64,000 nucleotides of DNA from Dendrolimus kikuchii (lineage: Eukaryota; Arthropoda; Insecta; Lepidoptera; Lasiocampidae): assembly GCA_019925095.2 (NCBI GenBank), contig CM034391.1, forward strand, positions 3,003,051-3,067,050, written 5' to 3'. Made by a program: the position numbers and the translations under genes. This document shows positions 53,901 through 63,964 of this stretch, piece by piece; the stretch's first letter is position 1, and each line of letters begins with the position of its first letter. A model generated the notes under the pieces. That model did not search any database. It had not been told where the DNA came from and worked only from the letters and a program-made list of their open reading frames with translations.

Positions 53901-56900
53901 ATTACACATGCATGCAAACAACAATCAACCCGACTCATAGCTTCCTCCGATAAATATGTATTTTTTTTAAGAATATTTTTGAAACTGTCATAAACTAGGA
54001 GGTACACATCGATTCAGACGATGATTCTGAGAAAGTAGCGACGAAATGCTTCAACGCGGTGCGCGCGTGCGCAGCCGGGGCCCAGGGTCCTCTACAAGGT
54101 TACCACGTGGTCGGTGCTCCAGGCGTGTATCGGGTTATCCTCATTGGACCTAGGGGTTCAGGAAGAAAGACTCATTCTGTGATCCTAGCAAAACATTTTG
54201 GATTGGTCTGTCGTAAGTACCTACATAATTAAGTAAATAGACAGATAACACTTTATTGGTCACCAAAATAAACAAAAACAAAATGTATAATTACAATACT
54301 TCTTGGCAAAACAACAGGCGGCCTTATCGCTAAAAGCGATCTCTTCCAGGCAACCTAGCTTTAGTAAATAATTAGGTAAGTAACTTTTTATGTTTACGGT
54401 CTTATTCATAGAGAGTTAGAGTAAGTTTGAACGCTTCTTTATAGTTTTACTAAATATAAAAGCGTGTGAATAGACGAGAATACGCGCTTTCGTAAAACTT
54501 CGCTTCAATTGTTAAGAATTTTACACTTCGATGCGTTTCGACTCTGCGCTAGCTTGGCCAGACCCTACGACCATTGTTAATGATTTTTACAGTGAAATTT
54601 CTATATAGACGGGGGGTATAAAGATTTTTTCTGTCACGAAAAAGAGTTACGGCCGTGGTGAAAGGCGGCATAATGTTAGAGTAGACTGTCGATGTTTTTA
54701 TTGGTTCCGGATCGAATTCATTTTTTTAGTTTGATAAAATAAAATATGCTTAAATAAAAAATGCATTCATAAAAATGTAACTTTTTTTTTTTTTTTTTGG
54801 CCAGGGGAAATCCGTTTGAGGACTAAGCCGCGACAGGCACAGAAGCCTGGGGGGATGTTCGCGACCCGTGTGAGTGTGGGATTCGCCAGATCGGGGCTGG
54901 CACTAGCGTGCCCGGTCAGAACCGGTGCCACGCTATTGCCACTCCCCAGTTAGGGATACCCACTAAAACCCCTGGGTGTTCCGTCCTGCGCCTTATGCCA
55001 GGGCTACGGGAAATGGGCTACCCGACTCCGCAATGCCCTGGCAGGCGTGGGCCCCCCTCACTGGGCCTCTTCCTATGCCAGGGGACGTATCCCCCGGCTA
55101 CTACTGTGTCTCATTCTTGCGTGGGGCGGTCTGTAACGCGCCCCACGGGAAGAGAGATGAGCGCGCGCGGAACACTCGCGCTCTCATCTCGACGGCATGT
55201 GCGGGTGAGTGAGAACCCCTATACCCCTAAGGGCCCCACCCGCGCCGCCCGCTTACGGTGGCCGAAGGTCGAGTTCCGACCTCCGGCGTCAGCGCGTCCT
55301 CCTTTGGCGGGAGCGGAGCAAGGACGTACGCTCACGCTCCCGCTCCGCCTCCTCCTTCGCAAACATGACGTGCTCGCAGAAGGAGGAGACGGCGTCCCAT
55401 CCGGTGCGGCTCCCGACCATGGTGCGCACCACGGCCGGGAGCGAAAGGTCTAGTCCGGTGAAGGCGACGAGCTCTCGGCGCTGCTCCGTCCATGCAGGAC
55501 ATTCCAGCAGGGATAAAAAAAAAAAAAAAAAAAAAAAAATGTAACTAACCTAACCAAATCATAAGTTGCAGTAAACCTGCGAAAAATCGAAATCTGCTGG
55601 GACACATAGTAGAAGTGAAACTTCAACGGACAAGTGGGAAAACGAATGGCAACGGATAAGTGGAAAAATGAATCGCAATGGACAAGTGGAAAAACGTATT
55701 TTCCACGCGATTGTTAATGTACTTGTCCAATTTGAAAACCTGCCCGTAAAGCTTCAAGTTAAAATTTTGTTGCGATTCGATTTGCCACTTGTTCGTTGCC
55801 ATTCGTTTTTCCACTTATTCGTTGCTATTCGTTTTTCCACTTGTCCGTTGAAGTTTCACTTCTACTATGTCTCCCAGCACATATTTCGATTTTTTTGTCA
55901 AAATACAATCCTGCAGATTATTTATTGAAATTCATGATACCACCACAGCTTGTTCTTAATAGTTTAATAGTATTGTCACTATTGTTTTTAGGGTCGCTAG
56001 GATCTTTTTACTGAACAGATAGTAAATAATCCAATGTTTGTAGTGAACTTCACCCAACTCTTCAACGAAGCTTACGAGAAGAAAGACGATATCGGTGATA
56101 AGCTTCGCAACCACGGCGCAAGTGTTCAACTGCGGGCTGAGATAGTCAAGCGTCGTATCTTGAAAAAGGTCACTCGTAATTGCCCAAGTATATGTCAAAT
56201 CCTGTAAACCTTATAGTGGAGAGATTTTACAAAGTTTTAAATAATTTAGCCAGTTCTGTTATGAAAGTCTGTTAGAAATAGTATGGTCTATTTAGTGGTA
56301 ATAATTTTGCAATAATAAATCTAGTAGGCGCTAAATACAAATTATGTCAGAATAGAGAAGTGTGGAAGGAATAGATTTTTTTTTTTGAGACGAGGGAAAA
56401 TGCTTAACCGATTTACGCACAAACTGGGCCGTTGCTAGGGGAACGACACGCGTCGGTCGGGGGCGATAACACTGCAGCAATAGTATGCTCTTGGCAGTGC
56501 TCCGTCCGCGATCGACGTCGCAGAATAGTGTGGAAGACTCCAAGCGTTGCTACACGAGCGAGCAACCCCAATACCCACTAAAAACCCCCTCCTCCCTGTC
56601 GACCCTGCGCTTTTGTTTGTGTTGGAAAGGCTGAGATTTAGAACATAGTTACGCCCAGTCGATCCAGCGCAATAAAGTGCCTGGAGTGTGCCCTGGGAGA
56701 ACACACCCCACTTCGTTGTGCGGGGGTAGAAGGTCCTTTGCTCTCCTTGCAAGCTAAAGGCCCCCCGCGGTAAGGAATAGACATATTGTGCCAACCCCAA
56801 GTAATTGGAAGAAGGTGAAAAATAATATTGCATAGTCATATTTTGAGCAAAATTTCTGTACCTTTTTAACCACCTTAGTGGTTGAATTTCCAAAAAAGCT

Positions 56901-59900
56901 GACACATGTGTACATGTATATGTAACAAGAAGCAAGTATATAAAATTTCGTGCTTTATACTTTGAAAATGACAGATTTTTCTTCAAACTTTCATCCCTTT
57001 TCTCCCCCCCTTAAGGGTTGAAATTTAAACATTCAAAGTCATGGCATAGGTCATATCTACATACTGGACTGCTAAGAGCCCCAAAACCTACTGCATAGAG
57101 GGATACATATTTAACTAGCTATGCCCGCGACTTCGTCCGCATGGAATATTTTTATATATAACATCAGATATCTGCCAGTGAAAGTACCGTCAAAATTGGT
57201 TCAGGCGTTTAAGAGATACCCGAAACATCCAGACAGACAGGAGAAAATTAAAAATGATTTTTTGATATAAGTGTCGTATATATTTTCATATGCATTTAGT
57301 AAAATGCTGTTATTTTGACATTACAAACAGACACTTCAATTTTATTTATCTGTATTGTTACGAGTTGTAGGACTCGAATTAAAATGCCGTTGGAATTATT
57401 ATAGAGTTTATTAGAACTGTCAGGAGCCTTAAGAACAGACGAGCTTGCATGACAAGAGTTATGAATGTCAAAGAGGCAAGTGAGGTGTGTAAGAATAAGC
57501 CTAAATGGCACTCTGTTGTTCGTGCCCACCCCGTAAGGGAACTGGCGTGAAGTTATGTATGTATGTATGTATGTATGTTATTAGAACTATACAAACACGT
57601 ATAACACAGGTTATAGGAAATATAATACGCGCATAGTTCGTCACTAAATAGATACCGAATGTACACACGTCTTGCTTCGCTTGTGGTTATCGCTCGACTG
57701 CCTCATCTCTCAGTGGGGGCATTGCTTTATACTCTACCGATGCAATATGTCTGCATGACTGCGTGAACCGATATTATCCGTGCAGGAACGGAGAAAGAAT
57801 ACAATTTCCTGCGGCCAGGCGGCCTGTCGTAAGAGGCGACTTAATAACCCACAGCCAGGTGGTAGGGCATTTGCCCGACTGGACAGCTACTACCCCTGGT
57901 CTAAAGTATGTCGCCATAGCAACCTTGAGTGTTGTGGTCCGGCATTAGTGACCAGGTTTCAGTGTCCCTTAAGAGAGCAGCAGCGCATTTGTAGCACCTT
58001 TGGTGTTGCAAATGTCCATAGGCGATGGTAACCGCTTTCCATCAAGTGGGCCGTCAGCCTGTTTGCTGATCTCCTGCAATAAAAAAAAACCGAATTTCTT
58101 AGAATCAGCTTGTATTTTAATTCCGAGACACCTGGCAGTGATTAGAATACAACAATAGGCCGTAAAAGAATACAATACACAATGGACAGTTTTTTATCAC
58201 AAATTTTACATACAAAGTAAACAAAAGAAGTCCAAATGCCGAAAGGTAATAAAATACAGGTGCGAATTTTTCTTTGTCGGTCGTAAAAGTATGTACTGTG
58301 CGATCCAAATAAGGATAGGAATGTCAATAACCTCTATCTGTCAAATGTCTGAAAAGTATGGTTTGCAAAAAACTTATTTGCATATCAATAATAAATAGTC
58401 TTATATCAAATTTAAATAAAAAGGTTAAATTAATATTAAATTGTCGTAACAATTAAGTCTTAATTGTCTTATTTAATTATTTAAAGTTACATAAAGTCAC
58501 AATATGGCGCAAAGTCGATCCTATTCTCATTTGAATCGCATTATATAGATTTTGCTTTTGCTTTGACTAATGCAATGAGTAACGACCAAAGTGTTCAATA
58601 CCAATTAAAGTAAAGATGTAATAAGAGTAATAATAATTCTTATTCCAATCATAATTGAAAATCAAAACGTCTAGGATTGCATCGACAATGGCTGGGTCTT
58701 GACCGAATATCCAGCGTCTGGGAATGATTTTGAATTACTGGACAACATGGAAACTCCTCCAAACCGGTATGTCTTTCAATAATATAATTCAAATAATACA
58801 CAAATCTTAAAATGTGTTCTTACATACTTCATTATAGCCTATACATTTAGTTTCAAGGAAATTTAGATTAGCAAAATTTAAGTTATGTAATCTAATGAAT
58901 ACATCGGCAGATTGGTAAACAGATATTGTATATTCCCAAATGAAGCAAGTTTCAGGTGTTTTATGGGTATTGTACAACGGACTACTGACATAGGGACCAT
59001 ATACCATTTATTTAACATTTTTTTTTTACAAGGGGAAATCCATTTGCGGGCCCCCCGCCGGGGAGACTTCGGCGGGGGAGTGTGGGACTCGCCGGCTAGA
59101 GAAGCCGGAATACCCACTAAAACCCCTTGGTGCCACCTGACGCCATGAGCCGGGGTCACGGGATATGCGTGAGCTTTTCTTCCGCGACCCCGGCTGGCGT
59201 GGGCCCACCCCAGCAAGGGGCGGGCCTTTCCGTGCTCATGTTTGAGAGGGGCGCACGCGGGCACCGACGCGCCCCCTACTCAGCGGCTTTAGATGCGGGC
59301 GACGGCCTTATAGCCTCCCCTGCGCCGCGCGTTCATGGCGGCCGGAGGTCCGTGTTCCTCCGGCGCCGAGACCGGTTATTGCGGCGGGAGAGGAGCACGG
59401 CTGCTCGCTCTCTCTCCGGCTTCGCCGCCTCCTTTGCGGACATGTCGGCCTCGCAAAAGGAGGCGACGGCATCCCATTCGGGTTGGCCCCCGACCATGGC
59501 CTGGACCACGGCCGGGAGCGACAGGAGCTATACCATTTATTTAACATAGGCCCGCAAAAGCTTAGCCCCCTCAACCATAGATGTCATATAATTAAATGTG
59601 TAGTAATTATGTAACTATAACATTATTTTTCTTTCCTTTTATTACGTCCTGCTCTTATTGAGTATGTATTGTTTGCTACAACTCCATTAATTCTTCAAAA
59701 AAGTAATTCTGTAACGTACTTCTGTACAAAACTTATTAAAAGAAAAGGATTTGAGATATAAATAGAATATGAAATATAAAGAAAAACAATATTTAGCTAG
59801 ACGTGTTGCTGGGGAGTTTCTTGCCGCTTCTTCTCCTTAACAGCATTAACACGTTGCGAAGCGGTGTACATAGAATAGGAAGTAAAATTAAATTTTAACT

Positions 59901-62900
59901 CACATGTATGACCTTCAAAAAGTTTCTTCCAGTGGAACTTATTTTGAATAAAAACTTCTGAATTTGAATATGCGAATAATCACGCGTGCGGCGCGTGGAA
60001 TATTTATCTACGATATACAATGCGTTATAATAAGTTTTTACTTACCTATGTTATAATAACTTTTTAATTTTTTAGCAATAATCGTTTTGGTCGTGTAATA
60101 CGGAACTTAGTAGTCGCCCGCCGCTGTCAGTTCGTCGAAGTTTTCTTACCTTTATTTTTTATATCAAATGCTTACAACATTTCAAACTATTATTTCACGA
60201 ATACCATACAATTTTCTGAAATAAAAAATATTCAAAATTTATCATATTATCGAAATTAGTTAGGTACATAACAGTATACATTGGTTGCACATAAATCGGT
60301 TTATTCATAAGAAAATCACATTCACATTTATAAAAACAGACGTGTATTCCGTTCTGTGTTAATTTCGGGGAAAGAGGGGTAATGACGCTCACTGGGTAAT
60401 GCGCTCACAAGTATAACTTGGCAAACTCAGTGCGTTGGATTACGGGACACAGGTTAAAGCGTGCTTGATGTGAGAGCAAACAGTAAGAAGTTTGATAAAT
60501 CCGCTAGCAGCAAGAGAAAGAGAAGTACGTGTGTTTGTATTGGGTCCCGTTAACAAAATTGTTGGCTGAACGTTTTTACTGGTCACATCAATATTTGATA
60601 ATTTTTTTATTGTTACTACTATAAATTTAGATAATGATTTGTTTTATATAGCAATATATCATTAATACATTATTATATATTTAATTCGTTTTTATCATTA
60701 CACATAGCTTTTAGCGTTAATACGCTTTTATATGAGCGGTATTACCCAGAGTCGGGTAATGGCGCCAAAGAACACCTTTCTTTATTGCTTAGCTAAGTAG
60801 CAATTATTAAAGCAAGTTTCATACGCCGCATGTTAAAATAGTGATTACTAAATAAATAAACACTTGTCCAACGTTTAATATAAAGTGAACGGTTTTCCCC
60901 TGCTTCCCCTAATTAATTTTAAGGTTTACTGTCTTATAATTACCAGTTAAGGTAAAATAAAGAAAGTAGTATAATAATTCTGATAACAAGTCTCTATATA
61001 GATATATACATATTAGGTATATGTTAGTAAAAGTAATTAACTTTTGTACCTAAATACCTATTTGGGGATCGTTAGGTTAGGCGATCCGCTAGTATTTATT
61101 AGCTACAACGCGTGTTTACGCCACACCTAATAACAAATAATCGTAGATTATTATAATATACCTAATTCCATGTCACTTTCATTTCAGATCAAAGTAACTT
61201 GCTTTATTTCAAATCTTGTCTGTCGGTCCAATTATGTGCCTTTCCAAGTGAAAGCTGAACTGTAGTGTTTTCATTAGACGGTAACATTTATCTCAGACAG
61301 ACTTTCTATTAACAACTCGTGTATTTTGTAGTATAGTGTTCCTGAACGCGAATTGGGATACTTGCAAGGCTCGCATGACAAATCTGGCAGTGGACTGGTG
61401 TACTGGTAAACCCGCTGCTGCGGGGTCTGGCCCTCGCGTGCTTAGCCACCCAAGGAATGAGGAGACAACGCTCGACCAAGAGGTACATGCTCAGAATAGT
61501 ATCATTGTCCTTCTCCAACGAGGGTCATTCAGGAAGTTTAACGATACTAGCGCCGCTCTTGGTGACGAGGTAGAAATATATAATATCACTAATGTATTTT
61601 TACCATGTGACAAAACCTAGCATCTACATAAATTATGTGTAAGCGTACATACATGGTTATGGACGTCATAAGCATGTACAATCGACTCTCGATAACGCGA
61701 TGAAACCTGCACATCGATATAACCGATGTGCCAGACCAGCGAATCCGCCTAGGATAAGCGTAGCGAGTATATACCCTTATAAAAACAGGAGGCACGAGCT
61801 CAGCAGTGAGACGTTTATGGGCTGTTATTATTACTTTATTTTAAACGTACCAAATATTGTAACTTGTCATTGTGTCCGCATCCTTATTGTATTGCAGTTG
61901 GATACTTATTTTACGGAGTCGCTGGCGGAACTGCGCGCTGCAGCCGGAATAACTGCAGTGGAAATAGACGCAAACGTCTCCTTTGGTAATTAAATACTTA
62001 CTACCCAATCAGCATTTTCTCCGCGGCTACGCCGCCCTGTCTCGTTGCTTTACATAATTTTTTATATTAGATCTGAAACTTCACTGTTTATTGTTCCATT
62101 CACTACAATAACAACGAAACTAAGTCCATATAGTCTAAACAATTGCCCAGCAAAACATAGAGATGTGTTGAAGCCAACCTGATTTTAAGAATTTGTAAGC
62201 GCCATCTGTTTAGCTAATCTGTCTATTTTATGAAAACGACATCATTTATCGGGATAAAAAGTATCCTAAGTATCAGGAGATAAGCCAGCTCTGTGTCGAG
62301 TTTCATTTAAATCCGTCCAGTAATTTTCACGCGATGCTTTGACAGACAGATAAAAATTCTAAAAATAGCATTTTCGGAATCTCCTGGTCCGAATTAACTG
62401 AAATAAACCCCCCCCCCCCCCACCCCCGAATTTTTTCACATGTTTAAACGCAATCTACAGATTCAAACCATTTACATATTGTGGCCAGTGATGGTCGAAC
62501 AAACTAGTTGGCTTAAGAATTTTTAGAAAAAGGTAGTTAATTCTGGAACGAAAAAAACAAGGACAGATACATGTTAGGAAGGGATAGACGATAAACGAAA
62601 GTTCTAGAATAGAAGGTTCGGGAAGGCAAAGACAAAGATAGATAGATGTTTAGAAGGGGACAGCTAGTAAATAAAAGAATAATGAAACTATGGGTTCCAG
62701 AAGATTCTTCCGGGTATATAAGCAGCGTAAGGCGCCCCTACCACGCAGTTTAGAGTTGAGTTGAGTTCAAGACAGTGAAGCGACAAGTGCGATACGGAAG
62801 AGTTAGAAGAGAAGTTTACTAGAAGACAGTGACGAGTCAAGTGGTGAATTTAGTGACAAGTTTAGTGGACAGTTAAGTGCAGGAGGAAATGTAGCGTAGT

Positions 62901-63964
62901 TCGAGACGAACCAGAAGCAAGGTACTCGCGGTAATATCGGGGGTGAGCACTGCAGTAGCAGGAGGTGGTTTACGCAATATCGGCGGTATTGTGAGCGAGA
63001 CACCTTATCCTCGGCACGGTGCATCGTTAGTCGTGCGTATTGGGGCAACCCTGCGGAGAGGTATTACGTGCGGCTGTGTAAGAGAATAAAGCGTTACTTA
63101 AAAGAACTGGTGTTTTCTTCCAATCCCAAGTGCGAACCCCCGCTCGCACGTAACAATATTTATTATAGTATAGATAGATTTCTTTTGATTACCAACATCT
63201 TTGACAACGTGCTGTATGTCGCCAATACAGCTCTCGCACGAACTTTGTATTGCCAAGTAACGTAAAGCTACGTATTCGCAGTTTAATTACACATTTTGGT
63301 ACTAAAAAATCAAATCAAGAAATTATTGCGCTAAAAAGAATAGTTTATGATCTCAATAGTACATATAGTTCCTGCTAAATGCTTAGTATGTAATGAAATT
63401 GAATTATGTAGAAAAACTTCTAGAATTTACACTTGTTTACTGGGTATATTAAATAATACTCAGACTCCTCATAGCAACATTTTTTTGTTATTTATCAAAA
63501 AAGCAAGGTTGGACAATCAAGTAGGTACAATTTATTAATGTACTTATAACATTCTTAATTTGTGGGGTTTTAATAATACTATTACACATAAGTATCTATT
63601 GTAAATATATGAAGCATATCTGTGACTGTTATATCTCTGTGCTTAATATTATAGGATAGAAAGTTCAGCTTTGATTTGTTTTACGTACTTTTAGACGTAA
63701 TACTATACAGTAGGGGCGCCCATAATAATGTAAACCACAAATCAAAATAAATAAAATCACTTTCAATTGATTTGCCAGTTACGCGGGTTCGAACTTTAGA
63801 AAAAAGTTTATTGATAAATATATCCACACTAATATACAGAAGTTAGAGTGACGTATTTGTACGTTCTCACGGTCTTGGGAATTAATTAACTTGCAGAAAC
63901 TAGGATGAACATGGGAGACTTTATCGTGGAAAATGGGATATGTATATGTGTGATGCAGATCTGA
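47814..63964 (+). CDS. AK8: Adenylate kinase 8-like protein, twelve-exon model
   Basis: Exons 47814-47906, 48056-48191, 49097-49182, 50282-50338, 50962-51067, 52181-52365, 53999-54212, 56044-56168, 58675-58766, 61332-61482, 61898-61985 and tentatively 63897-63964 join in phase to 466 aa. From my memory of the family, vertebrate AK8 is close to 480 aa with two adenylate-kinase domains and is found in motile cilia and sperm flagella. Seen: an N-terminal helix (FLPYLEKYRIYKVFKDM), a first domain whose P-loop position reads VILLVSPDLKLDIKAL, GWLMFDHPCTVREARCLQQD, a second P-loop GPRGSGRKT (271-279), DCIDNGWVLTEYPASGNDFE and NRIVFLNANWDTCKARM. The first P-loop lacks its glycines and Lys; the second has Arg where Lys is usual; the DGFPR-type segment and LID arginines are altered. 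Catalysis is therefore doubtful. Sperm tail role is inferred from family only. Confidence 0.85.
48056..48191 (+). CDS. AK8: AK8-like exon 2 (degenerate first P-loop)
   Basis: Residues 32-76 plus one base: DMVHDLVVSLPKDHLKHM to DRVILLVSPDLKL. The acceptor follows a T-rich tract (ttttttaag). Phase 1 out (donor gtataa). Confidence 0.82.
48537..48770 (+). mobile_element. Retroposon family B, copy 7 (short form)
   Basis: Starts 'ccaggtagtagggcatttgc' and ends 'ctgctgaactcctgcaattt'. It lies in intron 2 of the AK8-like gene. Confidence 0.75.
49097..49182 (+). CDS. AK8: AK8-like exon 3
   Basis: Completes D77, then IKALAKQLIKDLGIFVITRR to MDRYEK. The acceptor is ttttacag and the donor gtgacc. Confidence 0.82.
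49183..50281. other. AK8-like intron 3: unassigned GC-richer repeat-like block
   Basis: 49720-50200 has retrotransposon-UTR character (ccgggccatttttatggccc; ctttatccggggaccctggg) and an open frame of 119 codons without a recognised domain. No second copy is in the window. Confidence 0.4.
50282..50338 (+). CDS. AK8: AK8-like exon 4 (small)
   Basis: Nineteen codons, FPDAIKIAATKPRELYRLF, phase 0 on both sides. It fills the NMP-binding part expected between exons 3 and 5. The acceptor is ccacaag, the donor gtaatg. Confidence 0.65.
50962..51067 (+). CDS. AK8: AK8-like exon 5
   Basis: HDEYVPGCVSPVLMSEVTKI to QAGWLMF, phase 1 out. The acceptor is ttttacag, the donor gtataa. Confidence 0.85.
51296..51509 (+). 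mobile_element. RTE family A, copy 14
   Basis: Flanked by the 11-bp duplication taaaattcgga (51285-51295, 51510-51520). Confidence 0.9.
51548..51870 (-). mobile_element. RTE family A, copy 15
   Basis: Flanked by the 12-bp duplication tattaaaaaata (51536-51547, 51871-51882). It lies 38 bp from copy 14 in the opposite orientation, tail to tail. Confidence 0.9.
52181..52365 (+). CDS. AK8: AK8-like exon 6
   Basis: The split codon gives D160, then HPCTVREARCLQQDGVLPTV to AYKATLK. The LID arm normally found after the TPTP strand is largely missing. The acceptor is ctgtttag, the donor gtaaac. Confidence 0.85.
52366..53525. other. AK8-like intron 6: nothing recognised in the first part
   Basis: AT-rich, no gene and no repeat family recognised. 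Confidence 0.5.
53526..53730 (-). mobile_element. R1-like 3' UTR, truncated
   Basis: A T-run (minus-strand poly(A)) and 'ggccaggggaaatccgtttg' up to 'actaaaacccctgggtgttc', nearly identical to the left part of 54782-55534. Confidence 0.75.
53999..54212 (+). CDS. AK8: AK8-like exon 7 (second P-loop)
   Basis: EVHIDSDDDSEKVATKC..., VYRVILIGPRGSGRKTHSVI, ending LAKHFGLVC. The donor is gtaagt, phase 1. Confidence 0.92.
54231..54365 (-). mobile_element. LINE 3' end, family M copy 5
   Basis: 'gataacactttattggtcac' through 'gcggccttatcgctaaaagc' to 'tcttccaggcaacct'. Confidence 0.7.
54782..55534 (-). mobile_element. R1-clade retrotransposon 3' end
   Basis: The minus strand codes LECPAWTEQRRELVAF, LDLSLPAVVRTMVGSRTGWD and FCEHVMFAKEEAERERERT, the R1-type C-terminus, then a GC-rich UTR and an 18-T run. 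The duplication aaaaatgtaac occurs at 54771-54781 and 55535-55545. The 5' end abuts a second homopolymer, a run of about 25 A on the plus strand. Confidence 0.88.
55581..55900. mobile_element. Foldback element with internal subrepeats
   Basis: Outer arms tagaagtgaaacttcaacgg and its inverse near 55860, extending to aaaatcgaaat / atttcgatttt. Inside, a 20-26 bp unit (ggacaagtggaaaaacgaat-like) repeats three to four times in each arm, in opposite orientation. Confidence 0.85.
56044..56168 (+). CDS. AK8: AK8-like exon 8
   Basis: LNFTQLFNEAYEKKDDIGDK to AEIVKRRILKK, the NMP-binding region of domain 2. Phase 0 out. Confidence 0.92.
56376..56771 (-). mobile_element. R1-like 3' UTR
   Basis: Nearly identical to the UTR part of 39668-40560. 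Duplication aaggaataga at 56366-56375 and 56772-56781. Confidence 0.88.
57115..57280 (-). mobile_element. Helitron-like 3' end (H6)
   Basis: Minus strand ends gcggacgaagtcgcgggcat + AGCTAG with host T after it. The 5' end is not clear. Confidence 0.55.
57419..57577 (+). mobile_element. RTE family A, copy 16, nested in an LTR
   Basis: Flanked by the 11-bp duplication ttattagaact (57408-57418, 57578-57588), which is LTR sequence. Confidence 0.9.
57773..58092 (+). mobile_element. Retroposon family B, copy 8 (long form), nested in an LTR
   Basis: 'tatccgtgcaggaacggaga' to 'ctgatctcctgcaataaaaa', inside the family K LTR. Confidence 0.75.
58675..58766 (+). CDS. AK8: AK8-like exon 9
   Basis: DCIDNGWVLTEYPASGNDFE to METPPNR, phase 2 out. 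TEYPAS stands where active kinases have a DGFPR-type segment. Confidence 0.92.
59019..59528 (-). mobile_element. R1-clade retrotransposon 3' end
   Basis: Minus strand codes LSLPAVVQAMVGGQPEWDAV, FCEADMSAKEAAKPERER, then a UTR and poly(A) (T-run at 59019). Duplication tataccatttatttaacat (19 bp) at 59000-59018 and 59529-59547. Confidence 0.92.
59560..61331. other. AK8-like intron 9, remainder: nothing recognised
   Basis: AT-rich. A short repeat-like piece ('cttctccttaacagcattaa ... gttgcgaagcggtgt') near 59815-59875 resembles the loop of the foldback at 22086. Confidence 0.5.
61332..61482 (+). CDS. AK8: AK8-like exon 10
   Basis: IVFLNANWDTCKARMTNLAV, then DWCTGKPAAAGSG (LID region) to TTLDQE. 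The acceptor is ttttgtag, the donor gtacat, phase 0. Confidence 0.88.
61690..61840 (+). mobile_element. tRNA-derived SINE, copy 3, 5'-truncated
   Basis: Body only (acatcgatataaccgatgtg ... tttatgggctgttatta). The tRNA-like head is missing. Confidence 0.7.
61898..61985 (+). CDS. AK8: AK8-like exon 11
   Basis: LDTYFTESLAELRAAAGITA, then VEIDANVSF. The acceptor is tattgcag, the donor gtaatt, phase 1. Confidence 0.88.
62409..62428. repeat. Poly(C) run
   Basis: About 13 C followed by acccccg, unusual in this AT-rich intron. Confidence 0.85.
62480..63155 (+). mobile_element. Solo LTR with promoter and poly(A) signals
   Basis: 676 bp from TGTGGCCAGTGATGG to CGCTCGCACGTAACA, flanked by atat (62476-62479, 63156-63159). 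Inside are a TATA box (TATATAA, 62714-62720) and AATAAA (63085-63090), in the order expected for U3-R-U5 on the plus strand. No internal coding region remains. It lies in the last intron of the AK8-like gene. Confidence 0.85.
63160..63896. other. End of the last AK8-like intron, nothing recognised
   Basis: AT-rich. Short open frames without recognised domains. Confidence 0.45.
63897..63964 (+). CDS. AK8: AK8-like exon 12 (tentative) with stop
   Basis: In the required phase it gives ETRMNMGDFIVENGICICVM, QI and TGA. GDFIVENGI resembles the AK8 C-terminal helix. A donor at atat|gtatat would allow a further exon beyond the window. Confidence 0.45.

Larger units (their letters stand above)
57356..58300. 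mobile_element. LTR family K copy, twice interrupted
   Basis: Starts TGTTACGAGTTGTAGGACTC and carries the family K body. RTE copy 16 and family B copy 8 are inserted in it. The right end is eroded. Confidence 0.65.

Noticed and set aside
54908..55544. Long plus-strand ORFs (181 and 111 codons)
   Set aside because: They are antisense to the R1-type polymerase C-terminus in GC-rich sequence.
56435..56986. 183-codon minus-strand ORF starting in intron sequence
   Set aside because: Most of it is R1 3' UTR read in a chance frame. The other copies of this UTR do not keep the frame.
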